Below are positions 35,064 through 43,901 of a DNA stretch of 64,000 nucleotides, one piece after another; position 1 is the stretch's first letter; each line of letters starts with the position of its first letter. The notes beneath the pieces were generated by a model that made no database searches, was not told where the DNA came from, and saw only the letters and a list, made by a program, of their open reading frames with translations. This stretch comes from an uncultured Anaerococcus sp. GTDB taxonomy: Bacteria > Bacillota > Clostridia > Tissierellales > Peptoniphilaceae. The translations under genes were made by a program, and so were the position numbers. The DNA lies in the NCBI RefSeq assembly GCF_943908415.1, contig NZ_CALTSY010000003.1, forward strand, positions 1 to 64,000. Reading direction: 5' to 3'.

Positions 35064-36119
35064 ATGGCTAATAAAAATAAAAATGTATGGGAAGAAATAA
35101 AAAAGGCATTTAGTACAGGTATATCATATATGCTACCAGTAGTAGTGGTGGGTGGTCTTTTTTTAGCTATTGCTCTATCTACAGGAACTCCATCTTCTAC
35201 AGGAGTAAAAGTTACCAATCCATTTATGAAAAATTTAGAATTAATTGGAGGATCGGCGTTTAGCCTAATGGTTCCCTTACTAGCTGGATACATTTCTTAC
35301 TCAATTGCCGGCAAACCTGGATTAGTACCAGGAATGGTAAGCGGAGTAATAGCTGCAAATCCAGTTGGAGAAGCTGGAGTAAGCACGGGATTTCTCGGTG
35401 GAATGATTGTAGGAATTATTGCAGGATACTCATCTAAGTGGGTGAAATCATGGAAAGTTCCTCAGTCGATAAAACCAATTATGCCAATATTAGTAATCCC
35501 TTTATTAGTGACATTCATTACATCTCTTGCATACATTTATCTACTAGCTGGACCATTAAGTGGATTTGTAAGCGGACTTACAAACTTTCTATCTGGACTC
35601 AGAGGAAGCAGTGCAATTCTTGTAGGAGTAATAATAGGAGCGTTTACATCTGTAGATATGGGTGGCCCAATTAATAAGACAGTAAGTGCGTTTACACTAG
35701 CTCTTATGGCAGAGGGCGTATACACACTTAATGGAGCACATAGAATAGCTGTGGCTATTCCACCAATTGGAGTTGCTTTATCAGCGTTATTATTTAGAAA
35801 AAAATATACGGAAGATGATAGAGCGATGGCAATAAGTTCACTATTAATGGGATGCTTTGGAATAACAGAAGGGGCTATTCCTTATGCTGTAAAAGATCTC
35901 AAGGCAGTAATACCATCAATTGTAGTAGGTAGTGCGGTAGGTGGCGCTATAGGCATGATGAATGATGTGGAATGTCTAGTTCCTCATGGCGGATTTATTG
36001 TATTAGGTGCAGTAAATGGAAAATTATGGTTTGCATTAGCAATAATTATAGGGTCACTTGTTACAGCCCTAATGTTATATTTATTAAAACCTGATTTGAC
36101 TGATGATAATTTGGATTAG
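35064..36119 (+). CDS. PTS fructose-family EIIC
   Basis: A 351-residue membrane permease with about nine to ten hydrophobic segments. Conserved segments are SYMLPVVVVGGL, PGLVPGMVSG, DMGGPINK near 195, GITEGAIPYA near 270 and PHGG near 310. It forms the sugar channel of the system. The substrate is not fructose by necessity: the neighbouring GatZ-like gene points to a tagatose-type ketose. Confidence 0.9.
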   Translation: MANKNKNVWEEIKKAFSTGISYMLPVVVVGGLFLAIALSTGTPSSTGVKVTNPFMKNLELIGGSAFSLMVPLLAGYISYSIAGKPGLVPGMVSGVIAANPVGEAGVSTGFLGGMIVGIIAGYSSKWVKSWKVPQSIKPIMPILVIPLLVTFITSLAYIYLLAGPLSGFVSGLTNFLSGLRGSSAILVGVIIGAFTSVDMGGPINKTVSAFTLALMAEGVYTLNGAHRIAVAIPPIGVALSALLFRKKYTEDDRAMAISSLLMGCFGITEGAIPYAVKDLKAVIPSIVVGSAVGGAIGMMNDVECLVPHGGFIVLGAVNGKLWFALAIIIGSLVTALMLYLLKPDLTDDNLD

Positions 36120-36171
36120 AAGATAAATGAAAAAGTGAATACGAAAAAAATATATGAATAGGAGTTTTAAA

Positions 36172-37443
36172 ATGGATATATCAATTAATGATGTAATAAA
36201 AGCTAATATAAAATTGCTAGAAAATAATGAAGGGGGCACCTTATTAGGAATAGGACCAATGTCTGAATCTTTGATAAGAGCAAGCTTTGAATTGGCAAAA
36301 GAAAAAGACTTTCCTCTTATGTTTATTGCATCTAGGAATCAAGTGGACTCTGATAAATTTGGAGCAGGATATGTGAATGGCTGGAATCAAGAGAGGTTTG
36401 TAAGAGATATTAAAAATATTGCTGAAGATCTTGAGTTTGATGGTCTATATTATTTTTGTAGAGACCATGGTGGACCGTGGCAAAGAGATGAAGAGAGAAG
36501 AGCTCACATTGATGAAAGTGAGGCTATGCAAAAAGGTAAAGATTCTTACCTAGAAGATATAAAAAGTGGTTTTGATTTATTGATGATAGATCCTACAAAA
36601 GATCCATTTCAAATTGGGAAAGTTATACCACTTGATACTGTAATAGAAAGAACAGTAGAATTAATAGAATACTGCGAAACGGCTAAAAAAGATCTAAATA
36701 TTGAGGAAATAAGCTATGAAGTAGGTACAGAAGAAACAAACGGAGGTCTTACAAGTACAGAAACATATGAAGTATTTATAAATGAACTGAATAAAAGGCT
36801 AGATGAAAAGAATCTTCCACATCCTATATTTATTGTTGGGCAAACTGGAACCTTAGTACGAAAAGCTGAACAGGTGGGCTCATTTAACTATAATAATGCT
36901 CAGGAACTTGCAAAGATGGCTTTAAAATATAACGTTGGTGTCAAAGAACATAATGGTGATTACATGGCATATGAAGACCTTATTAAGCATCTGCCAGCAA
37001 AAGTTACCGCAACAAATGTCGCACCAGAATTTGGAACAGTTGAAACTGAAGGTATTCTTAAACTTGTAGAACTAGAGAAATTTGCAGTAGAACAAGGTCT
37101 CTTAGAATCATCTTCAAACATTACTGAATTAATGACGAAAAATGTTATAGAGTCTAGAAGATGGGAAAAATGGTTACCTGAAGATAAAGCTATAAAAACT
37201 AATGCGGAAGTTTTGCAAGATGAGATTTTATCTGAAGAAATTTTAAAGTTAGGTGGACACTATACATTCAATATTGATGAAGTGAAAGTTGAAAGAGAAA
37301 AATTAGCGAACAATATGAGTAAAGTTGGAATAGATAGTGAAAGATTTATTATAGAACTAATAAAAGAATCATTAAACAGATATGCTACTGGATTTAACTT
37401 AGTTGGGTTGACTTCAAAAATTATAAATGAGCTTGAAAAATAA
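36172..37443 (+). CDS. GatZ/KbaZ-family protein (tagatose-bisphosphate aldolase class II non-catalytic subunit or tagatose-6-P 4-epimerase)
   Basis: A 423-residue protein of the GatZ/KbaZ family. Segments such as CRDHGGPWQRDEE, GLTSTETYE, VGQTGTLV, KEHNGDYM and EFGTVETEG are typical. In enterobacteria this subunit supports the GatY/KbaY aldolase, but no such catalytic gene is here; other family members are D-tagatose-6-phosphate 4-epimerases. The latter would turn imported tagatose-6-phosphate into fructose-6-phosphate. The start at 36172 follows AGGAG; an in-frame ATG at 36154 precedes that site. Confidence 0.82.
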   Translation: MDISINDVIKANIKLLENNEGGTLLGIGPMSESLIRASFELAKEKDFPLMFIASRNQVDSDKFGAGYVNGWNQERFVRDIKNIAEDLEFDGLYYFCRDHGGPWQRDEERRAHIDESEAMQKGKDSYLEDIKSGFDLLMIDPTKDPFQIGKVIPLDTVIERTVELIEYCETAKKDLNIEEISYEVGTEETNGGLTSTETYEVFINELNKRLDEKNLPHPIFIVGQTGTLVRKAEQVGSFNYNNAQELAKMALKYNVGVKEHNGDYMAYEDLIKHLPAKVTATNVAPEFGTVETEGILKLVELEKFAVEQGLLESSSNITELMTKNVIESRRWEKWLPEDKAIKTNAEVLQDEILSEEILKLGGHYTFNIDEVKVEREKLANNMSKVGIDSERFIIELIKESLNRYATGFNLVGLTSKIINELEK

Positions 37444-38133
37444 TTTAAAACTGGTGATTTTTGATATGGATGGTCTAATGTTGGATACAGAGATCGTTCA
37501 TTTTAAAACATGGGCAGAATTTTCGAAAGAATATGGAGTTGACTATGATGTCAAAAAAAGATTGAAATATGCTGGTATGATAGATGAGAAGGTCGTTGAA
37601 GAGTTTGCAAAAGAAATGGGAAGTAGAGATTTAGCTATAAGCATGAGAAAAAAATACTCGATGCTCGCAAAGAATACTTTCAAAACCATGAAGAAAGTTT
37701 GGCAAAAGCTGGTTTATACGATTTACTAGATTATTTAGATGAAAATAATATAAAAAATTGTGGCTTCATCAAGTGGAAGAGATAGATTAAATTTTCTTCT
37801 TTCAAAAGAAAATTTACTTGAAAGATTTGATTATATTATAACGAAGGAAGATGTAGAAGAAGGAAAACCAAATCCAAGCATATTCTTAAACTCATATGAA
37901 AAATATAATTTTCGTAAAAGCAATGCTTAATATTGGAGGATTCAGAAAATGGATACTTGGCTGCTAAGAAATCAGGTATACCATTTATGATTGTTCCTGA
38001 CTCGTCATTTAATTATCATAATCTAACAGCGAATAAAACCTATGAAGATTTATATAAAGTTAAAGATGCTATAAATGATATATATGTAACAGGAGGCAAA
38101 TATGAAATTTTTCTTGGACACTGCAAATATTGA
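37427..38133 (+). pseudogene. HAD-family sugar phosphatase / beta-phosphoglucomutase-like, frameshifted
   Basis: Begins MSLKNNLKLVIFDMDGLMLDTE, a good HAD motif I, overlapping the end of the GatZ-like gene by 17 bases. Homology then moves between frames: EYFQNHEESLAKAGLYDLLDY after about 37672, VASSSGRDRLNFLL (motif II region) after about 37757, and LEDSENGYLAAKKSGIPFM (motif III/IV) after about 37927. Three single-base lesions lie in or near short A or T runs. The last part runs into the ribosome-binding site and start of the transaldolase gene. Either a recent pseudogene or sequencing error. Confidence 0.8.
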
Positions 38134-38755
38134 TGAAATAAAAAGAATTAATGATCTGGGACTTTGTGATGGAGTTACTACAAATCCATCTTTGATTAAT
38201 AAAGAAGGTCGCGATTTTAAGGAAGTTGTTTCTGAAATTACTAGCTTGATAGATGGTCCTGTTTCAGCAGAAGTAACTAGCTATGACTATGAAGGCATGA
38301 TAGAACAAGCTCGTGATCTTGCCAAATGGGCTGATAATGTTGTTGTAAAAATACCTATGACAGAAGATGGCTTAAGAGCTATTCATACTCTGACAAAAGA
38401 GGGTATTAAGACAAATTGCACATTGATTTTCTCAGTTTCTCAAGGACTTATGGCTATGAAGGCAGGAGCAACTTATATCTCTCCTTTCATGGGACGTATT
38501 GATGATATGGGTGAACAAGGTGCTAGACTAATAGCTGAATTACGTGATGTAATAGACATCTATGGCTATGATTCTGAAATAATAGCAGCTAGTATAAGAC
38601 ATATCAATCATTTAGAAGAAGCTGCTCTAGCTGGAGCACATATTGCAACAATCCCTGGACAGTTATTTGAAAAGCTATGGACTCATCCACTCACAACAGC
38701 TGGAATCGATGCTTTTATCAAGGATTGGGATGCCTTTGAAGCACGCAATAAGTAA
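38102..38755 (+). CDS. Transaldolase / fructose-6-phosphate aldolase-like protein
   Basis: A 217-residue short transaldolase. Opening [21 protein letters not shown] near 27, the Schiff-base lysine in NVVVKIPMT near 84, and [29 protein letters not shown] (about 109-137). This is the FSA/TalC subfamily, which either transfers dihydroxyacetone units or cleaves fructose-6-phosphate. AGGAGGCAAAT precedes the start. Transketolase follows, so together they interconvert hexose and pentose phosphates. Confidence 0.9.
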   Translation: MKFFLDTANIDEIKRINDLGLCDGVTTNPSLINKEGRDFKEVVSEITSLIDGPVSAEVTSYDYEGMIEQARDLAKWADNVVVKIPMTEDGLRAIHTLTKEGIKTNCTLIFSVSQGLMAMKAGATYISPFMGRIDDMGEQGARLIAELRDVIDIYGYDSEIIAASIRHINHLEEAALAGAHIATIPGQLFEKLWTHPLTTAGIDAFIKDWDAFEARNK

Positions 38756-38760
38756 ATTAT

Positions 38761-38792
38761 AAGGGATAGGTGGATTCATCTATTCCTTTTTT
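38761..38792 (+). terminator. Weak terminator between the aldolase and transketolase genes
   Basis: Stem AAGGGATAG/CTATTCCTT (38761-38769, 38780-38788) with one G-T pair, followed by six T. Confidence 0.6.
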
Positions 38793-38855
38793 AAATAGAG
38801 AAAATACTGATTTTATGATAGAATCAATAGTAGAAGTATAACTTAAGGAGAGAAA

Positions 38856-40850
38856 ATGTTTAATAATGATGATAATAGAGCAATAAGTGCTATAAGATCC
38901 CTTTCCATTGCCCAAATCGAAGCGGCAAATAGTGGACACCCAGGACTTCCTATGGGTGCTGCACCAATGGCTTATGTTTTATGGAATAAATTTTTGAAGG
39001 CAAATCCTAAAAATTCTTCATGGTTTGACCGTGATAGATTTGTTTTATCTGCAGGTCATGGTTCGGCTTTATTGTATGCACTCTTACACTTAACTGGATA
39101 TGATGTAAGCCTTGAAGACTTAAAAAACTTTAGACAACTTAATTCAAATACAGCAGGCCACCCAGAAAGAGGCCATATTGATGGAGTTGAGGTAACAACT
39201 GGACCTTTAGGTCAAGGTATAGCTCAAGCAGTAGGACTTGCCCTTGCAGAAAAGCATTTAGCTGCCTTATATAATAAAGAAGATGCTCAAATCATAGACC
39301 ACTACACCTATGCTCTTTGTGGAGATGGTGACCTTATGGAAGGTATTTCATATGAGGCTATGAGTCTTGCAGGTCATCTTAACTTATCAAAATTAATAGT
39401 TCTATATGACTCAAATGATATATGCTTAGATGGTGCAACTAATACAACTTTCTCAGAAGATATTAAAAAACGTGCAGAAGCATTAAATTGGAACTATCTA
39501 AGAGTAGAAGATGGTAGAGATTTAGATCAAATTTATGAAGCTATCAATCATGCTAAAGGCAACATCCATGGTCCAAGTATTATAGAAATAAAAACTATTA
39601 TAGGTTATGGCTCAACTAATCAAGGAACTAATAAAGTACACGGAGCTCCTATAGGCGCAGAAGAATTTAAAAAAGCAAAAGAGATTTATGAATGGACAGA
39701 AGATGACTTTAGCATACCAGAAGATATTTATAAAACTTTTGAAGATGGAATAGTTCATACAGGTAGCGAAGAAAATAAAAAATGGGATGAGCTTTTAGAA
39801 TTCTATAAAGAAAAATATAGAGAAGACTATGATAATTTGATGTCTGGAATCAATCGTGAACTACCAGAAAACTTTATTGATGATGTTAAAAAATACTCAT
39901 CAGAAGATAAAGCTCTTGCAACCCGTGCATCAGGTGGCGAGATTATCCAAGACCTAGCTAAGATTACACCAAACTTCTGGGGTGGATCAGCAGACCTATT
40001 TTCATCAAATAAAACAAATATCAAAGATACTGTTGCATTTACAGATAGGACACCAGAAGGACGCAATGTATGGTATGGTGTACGTGAATTTGCTATGGCT
40101 GCTATAGGTAATGGTATTATTGCCCATGGTGGAACATGGCATCATGTATCAACATTCTTTGTATTTACAGATTATCTAAAAGCAGCTATAAGACTATCAG
40201 CTATATCAAAATTACCATTAACTTATGCTATGACTCACGATTCAATAGCAGTTGGAGAAGATGGTCCAACTCACGAACCAATAGATCAATTAGCAATGGT
40301 TAGGTCAATACCAAATACAATTATGTTAAGACCAGCTGATGCAAATGAGACAAGACTTGCTTGGAAAATAGCATTAGAAAGTAAAGATAGACCAGTAGTT
40401 CTAGCTCTAACTCGTCAAAATGTAAGCAACTTAGCTGAAACTGAAAACATTGAAGGCTTAGAAAAAGGAGCTTATATAATCAGTGACTCAGAAGCTAAAG
40501 CAGATTTAATTCTAATAGCAACAGGTTCAGAAGTAGAGCTTGCTCTTGAAAGTAAAAAAATTCTAGAAAAAGAAGGTAAAAATGTAAGAGTAGTATCTAT
40601 GCCATCTATGGAACTATTTAGAGAGCAAGATGAAGCTTACAAAGAGGAAGTATTGCCAAAAGATGTAGAGAACAAAGTTTCAATAGAAATGGCAACAACA
40701 TTTGGCTGGGCAGAATGGACAGGTTCTAATGGACTAAATATAGGAATAGATAGATTCGGTCTTTCTGGCAAGGGCAATGAAGTGACAGAAGAATTTGGAT
40801 TTACTACAGAAAAAATTGTAGAAAAAATCAACAATAAATTTTACAAATAA
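38856..40850 (+). CDS. tkt: Transketolase
   Basis: A 664-residue thiamine-diphosphate enzyme moving two-carbon units between sugar phosphates. N-terminal region with SGHPGLPMGAAPMAYVLW and GPLGQGIAQAVG; the ThDP/metal motif GDGDLMEG near 151 extending to DSNDICLDG; TNKVHGAPIG with a conserved His; pyrimidine-domain FFVFTDYLKAAIRL and THDSIAVGEDGPTHEPIDQ; C-terminal domain about 540-664. Full length. AAGGAGAG precedes the ATG. Confidence 0.97.
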   Translation: MFNNDDNRAISAIRSLSIAQIEAANSGHPGLPMGAAPMAYVLWNKFLKANPKNSSWFDRDRFVLSAGHGSALLYALLHLTGYDVSLEDLKNFRQLNSNTAGHPERGHIDGVEVTTGPLGQGIAQAVGLALAEKHLAALYNKEDAQIIDHYTYALCGDGDLMEGISYEAMSLAGHLNLSKLIVLYDSNDICLDGATNTTFSEDIKKRAEALNWNYLRVEDGRDLDQIYEAINHAKGNIHGPSIIEIKTIIGYGSTNQGTNKVHGAPIGAEEFKKAKEIYEWTEDDFSIPEDIYKTFEDGIVHTGSEENKKWDELLEFYKEKYREDYDNLMSGINRELPENFIDDVKKYSSEDKALATRASGGEIIQDLAKITPNFWGGSADLFSSNKTNIKDTVAFTDRTPEGRNVWYGVREFAMAAIGNGIIAHGGTWHHVSTFFVFTDYLKAAIRLSAISKLPLTYAMTHDSIAVGEDGPTHEPIDQLAMVRSIPNTIMLRPADANETRLAWKIALESKDRPVVLALTRQNVSNLAETENIEGLEKGAYIISDSEAKADLILIATGSEVELALESKKILEKEGKNVRVVSMPSMELFREQDEAYKEEVLPKDVENKVSIEMATTFGWAEWTGSNGLNIGIDRFGLSGKGNEVTEEFGFTTEKIVEKINNKFYK

Positions 40851-40881
40851 ATTCTTATATAAAATTTTAAGCTAAAAAGTG

Positions 40882-40922
40882 GTACCCTCAAGTCCTAATC
40901 TGGATTTAAGGGTATTATTTTA
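40882..40922 (+). terminator. Terminator after tkt
   Basis: Stem TACCCTCAAGTCC (40883-40895) with GGATTTAAGGGTA (40902-40914), two mismatches or wobbles, followed by a T-rich tract. Confidence 0.6.
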
Positions 40923-40949
40923 TTATGAGAGTGAAAGAAAAGAGGGTCT

Positions 40950-41513
40950 ATGGCTAAAGATAAAAATCTATGGGAGCTTTTTAAGACGACAATTTATTTA
41001 TCAGCTTTTACTTTTGGTGGGGGCTATGTTATTTTATCTCTTATGAAAGAAACTTTTGTAGAAAAGTTAAAATGGATTAGTAAAGAGCAAATGCTTGATA
41101 TGACAGCTATTGCCCAATCAGCTCCAGGAGCTGTAGCTGTCAATGCAGCTGTAGTTGTAGGCTACGAGACTTTAGGTCTTGCTGGCATGCTAGTTGCTAT
41201 ACTGGGCACCATAATTCCGCCCCTTATAATAATTGGGGTGATCTCCCTTGCCTATGAAGCCTTTATTGCCAATGCTTATATAGCTTTATTTTTAAAGGGA
41301 ATGCAAGCAGGAGTAGGTGCTCTTATTATAAAAGTTGTAATTGATATGGCTTCAGATTTACTAAAAGCAAAAGCACCTATAACTCCTATAATTATGATAG
41401 TTAGCTTTATATTAGGATTTTTCTTTAAAGTTAATATTACTTATATTATACTTGGGCTTATTATTATAGGAGTTATCTATACACTTACAAAAAGGAGCCA
41501 GCATGCTAATTAA
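40950..41513 (+). CDS. Chromate transporter family protein, first half
   Basis: A 187-residue membrane protein of the CHR family. Motifs FTFGGGYVILSLMKE, QSAPGAVAVNAAVVVGY and GMLVAILGTIIPPL are typical of one ChrA half. Many Firmicutes encode ChrA as two short proteins in tandem, and the second half follows with overlap. Members transport chromate or other anions; the natural substrate here is unknown. AGAGGG precedes the start. Confidence 0.9.
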   Translation: MAKDKNLWELFKTTIYLSAFTFGGGYVILSLMKETFVEKLKWISKEQMLDMTAIAQSAPGAVAVNAAVVVGYETLGLAGMLVAILGTIIPPLIIIGVISLAYEAFIANAYIALFLKGMQAGVGALIIKVVIDMASDLLKAKAPITPIIMIVSFILGFFFKVNITYIILGLIIIGVIYTLTKRSQHAN

Positions 41514-42063
41514 ATTATTTATAAGCTTTTTTAAAATAGGACTTTTTAGTTTCGGTGGTGGCTATGCTGCCTTGCCCTTAATACAGGCGGAAGTTGTCGA
41601 TATGAACCATTGGTTATCTTTAAGTGAGTTTAACGATTTGATAACCATTAGCCAAATGACACCAGGACCAATTGCTATAAATTCAGCTACCTTTGTTGGT
41701 ATAAGGATAGCTGGCTTTCCCGGGGCCTTGGCAGCAACTTTTGGATGTGTTTTGCCCTCAGCAATAATTGTGGGGACTATATCTTATTTTTATAAAAAAT
41801 ACTCTGATTTGGATGCAATATCTAATGTCCTTTACTTTTTAAGACCTGCTATAATTTCTATGATTTTGATGGCAGGAATAAGTATTTTAAGAACAGCCTT
41901 TTTTGACACAAAAACTATGACTATTGCTAACTTGGATTGGATTATGTTTATAATATTCATCGCTGCTTTAGCCGCTATGTATAAGCTTAAGACTGACCCT
42001 ATCAAAATTATGTTAGCAAGTGGCTTAGTCTATCTTTTAATCTCGATAATAATTATTCAATGA
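41503..42063 (+). CDS. Chromate transporter family protein, second half
   Basis: A 186-residue CHR protein paralogous to its upstream neighbour: FSFGGGYAALPLIQ, ISQMTPGPIAINSATFVG and ATFGCVLPSAII. The ATG overlaps the previous stop by 11 bases and is preceded by AAAAGGAG inside the first gene. The two halves probably form a heterodimer equivalent to full-length ChrA. Confidence 0.9.
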   Translation: MLIKLFISFFKIGLFSFGGGYAALPLIQAEVVDMNHWLSLSEFNDLITISQMTPGPIAINSATFVGIRIAGFPGALAATFGCVLPSAIIVGTISYFYKKYSDLDAISNVLYFLRPAIISMILMAGISILRTAFFDTKTMTIANLDWIMFIIFIAALAAMYKLKTDPIKIMLASGLVYLLISIIIIQ

Positions 42064-42073
42064 ATGGAGAAAT

Positions 42074-42991
42074 ATGTTAAAAAATAAAAAAACAGCGATT
42101 ATAGCGACCCTCATATCTATGCTTTTGTGGGGCTCTGCTATACCAACTATAAAAACTACCTACCTAGAGCTAGGAGTAGGACGAAGTGATACAGGAGCTC
42201 AAATCCTTATAGCGGGAATCAGGTTTTTCCTAGCAGGACTTTTGGGCTTTGTTTATTTTAAATTATTTAATAAAAAGAGAATTGTAAGAACTGATATTAA
42301 TAAAAAATATATTATAATTTTGGCTATTATTCAGACATTTGTTCAATATATGTTCTATTATATAGCGCTATCAAATACAGCTGGAGTTAAGGCAGCTATA
42401 ATCCAATCAACCAACGCGTTTATGGTTGTGATAATCTCCCTTATAATCCTACCCACAGAGAAGGTACATCCAACTACTATAATAGCTATAGCTTTAGGAA
42501 CTTTAGGAATAGTAGTTGTAAATGGTGGGTTTAAAAATATGGGAAGTGAGTTTAACCCAATGGGGGAAGGTATGGTCCTCTTATCTACATTTTTCAACGC
42601 CTTATCTTCTGTATATGTAAGAAAGTATGGTAAAGATCAAAATGAATTTTTGGTAACAGCCAGCCAATTTACTCTAGGAGCCTTGCCGCTCATAATTATT
42701 GGTTCCATAGTTAACAAAAATAATTTAGTATTCACACCAAAGGTAATAGGCTTATTATTATATGGAGCTTTTATATCAGCAACAGCCTATGTGATTTGGA
42801 ACTCAGTTTTAAAATATCACAGTGCAAATGAGATGGGCATGTATAAACTATTTATTCCAATATTTGGATCTATTCTATCAGTTATAATCTTAGGAGAAGA
42901 ATTTACAAGGAATTTGCTTATGGGATTGATTTTAGTAATTTTAGGATCTGTTATTTTAAATATTGGTAAGAAAAGGGTTAGTGGGAAATAG
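42074..42991 (+). CDS. EamA/DMT-family transporter
   Basis: A 305-residue protein with ten hydrophobic segments in two EamA repeats. The first helix has LLWGSAIPTIKT, and the second repeat has NALSSVYVRKYG. It lies 10 bases after the chromate transporter pair, so it is probably in the same operon. Substrate unknown. It resembles the exporter at 13269 only at family level. A good terminator follows. Confidence 0.88.
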   Translation: MLKNKKTAIIATLISMLLWGSAIPTIKTTYLELGVGRSDTGAQILIAGIRFFLAGLLGFVYFKLFNKKRIVRTDINKKYIIILAIIQTFVQYMFYYIALSNTAGVKAAIIQSTNAFMVVIISLIILPTEKVHPTTIIAIALGTLGIVVVNGGFKNMGSEFNPMGEGMVLLSTFFNALSSVYVRKYGKDQNEFLVTASQFTLGALPLIIIGSIVNKNNLVFTPKVIGLLLYGAFISATAYVIWNSVLKYHSANEMGMYKLFIPIFGSILSVIILGEEFTRNLLMGLILVILGSVILNIGKKRVSGK

Positions 42992-43003
42992 TGTTATAAA
43001 TAG

Positions 43004-43036
43004 AAACTCTGCTTGAAAATCAAGTGGAGTTTTTTT
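43004..43036 (+). terminator. Terminator after the transporter operon
   Basis: Stem AAACTCTGCTTG/CAAGTGGAGTTT (43004-43015, 43021-43032) with one mismatch, loop of five, then seven T in total. Confidence 0.8.
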
Positions 43037-43064
43037 ATTTTAGAAATAATTATATTAATAAAAT

Positions 43065-43093
43065 TTGCTAATCGAATATATAGATGCTATAAT
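43065..43093 (+). promoter_or_regulatory. Promoter of the four-carbon acid sugar operon
   Basis: TTGCTA (43065-43070), 17 bases, TATAAT (43088-43093). The ribosome-binding GGAGGT at 43111-43116 lies 16 bases before the ATG, which is unusually far. Confidence 0.75.
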
Positions 43094-43132
43094 ATAATCG
43101 TAAGAAAACGGAGGTAAACGAAGTATAACGTA

Positions 43133-43888
43133 ATGTTTAATGAAGAACGTCATAATTATATAATGTCAAAATTAAATACTAGTGAGAGAGTAAGCGTTTC
43201 AGAACTTTCGCGCGATCTTAATGTTTCAGAGGTTACTATAAGAAAAGATTTGAATTATTTAGAAAATCAAAAGTTTCTAAAAAGAACTCATGGTGGTGCA
43301 ATTCTAAATAATATTCATGTAAAATCAGAACCAATAGAAACAAAATTATCTAAGAATATAGAGCAAAAAAGAAAAATAGCAAGGCTAGCAAAGGATTTTC
43401 TTAAGGATGGATTAAATATATTCTTAGATGCGGGAACTACCATACAAGCTATAAGTACAGAATTAATTGAATTTAATGATTTGAATATTATAACTTATGA
43501 CCTTGAAATTGCACACGAACTATCAAAGTATTCTAATATTAGTGTCTATGTATTAGGAGGTTATGTAGAAAAGGATACTAAAACTTCTATGTCAATAGAA
43601 GGGTTTCAGAATATTTCGAATATGCATGCAGATATTTGTTTTATAGGAACAGATGCATTTGATGATAATTTTGTTTACTCTACAAGTGAAAATAAAGCTA
43701 AAATAAAAAACAAGATGATTGAAAATTCAGCAGTGTCTATTTTGATGTGTGATAGCTCGAAGTATAAAAAGAAGGGTTTATACTCATTTTACAGAAGTTC
43801 TGATTTTGATTATTTTATTACAGATGAAAAAAATAAAGAATTAATCAAAAAATTTCAAAGAAATTTAGATGGAAAACTTATTTTCTAG
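43133..43888 (+). CDS. DeoR-family regulator
   Basis: A 251-residue repressor with N-terminal winged helix (VSELSRDLNVSEVTIRKDLNYLE, then RTHGGA near 55) and C-terminal sugar-phosphate sensor domain (FLDAGTTIQAIS, CFIGTDAF). It heads an operon with the kinase, PdxA2 and GntP genes and probably responds to a pathway phosphate ester. No in-frame alternative start lies closer to the GGAGGT site. Confidence 0.85.
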   Translation: MFNEERHNYIMSKLNTSERVSVSELSRDLNVSEVTIRKDLNYLENQKFLKRTHGGAILNNIHVKSEPIETKLSKNIEQKRKIARLAKDFLKDGLNIFLDAGTTIQAISTELIEFNDLNIITYDLEIAHELSKYSNISVYVLGGYVEKDTKTSMSIEGFQNISNMHADICFIGTDAFDDNFVYSTSENKAKIKNKMIENSAVSILMCDSSKYKKKGLYSFYRSSDFDYFITDEKNKELIKKFQRNLDGKLIF

Positions 43889-43901
43889 AGAGGAGGATAT
43901 A

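Noticed and set aside
36154..36171. Upstream ATG of the GatZ-like gene
   Set aside because: The ribosome-binding AGGAG lies after this ATG and at normal distance from ATG 36172.
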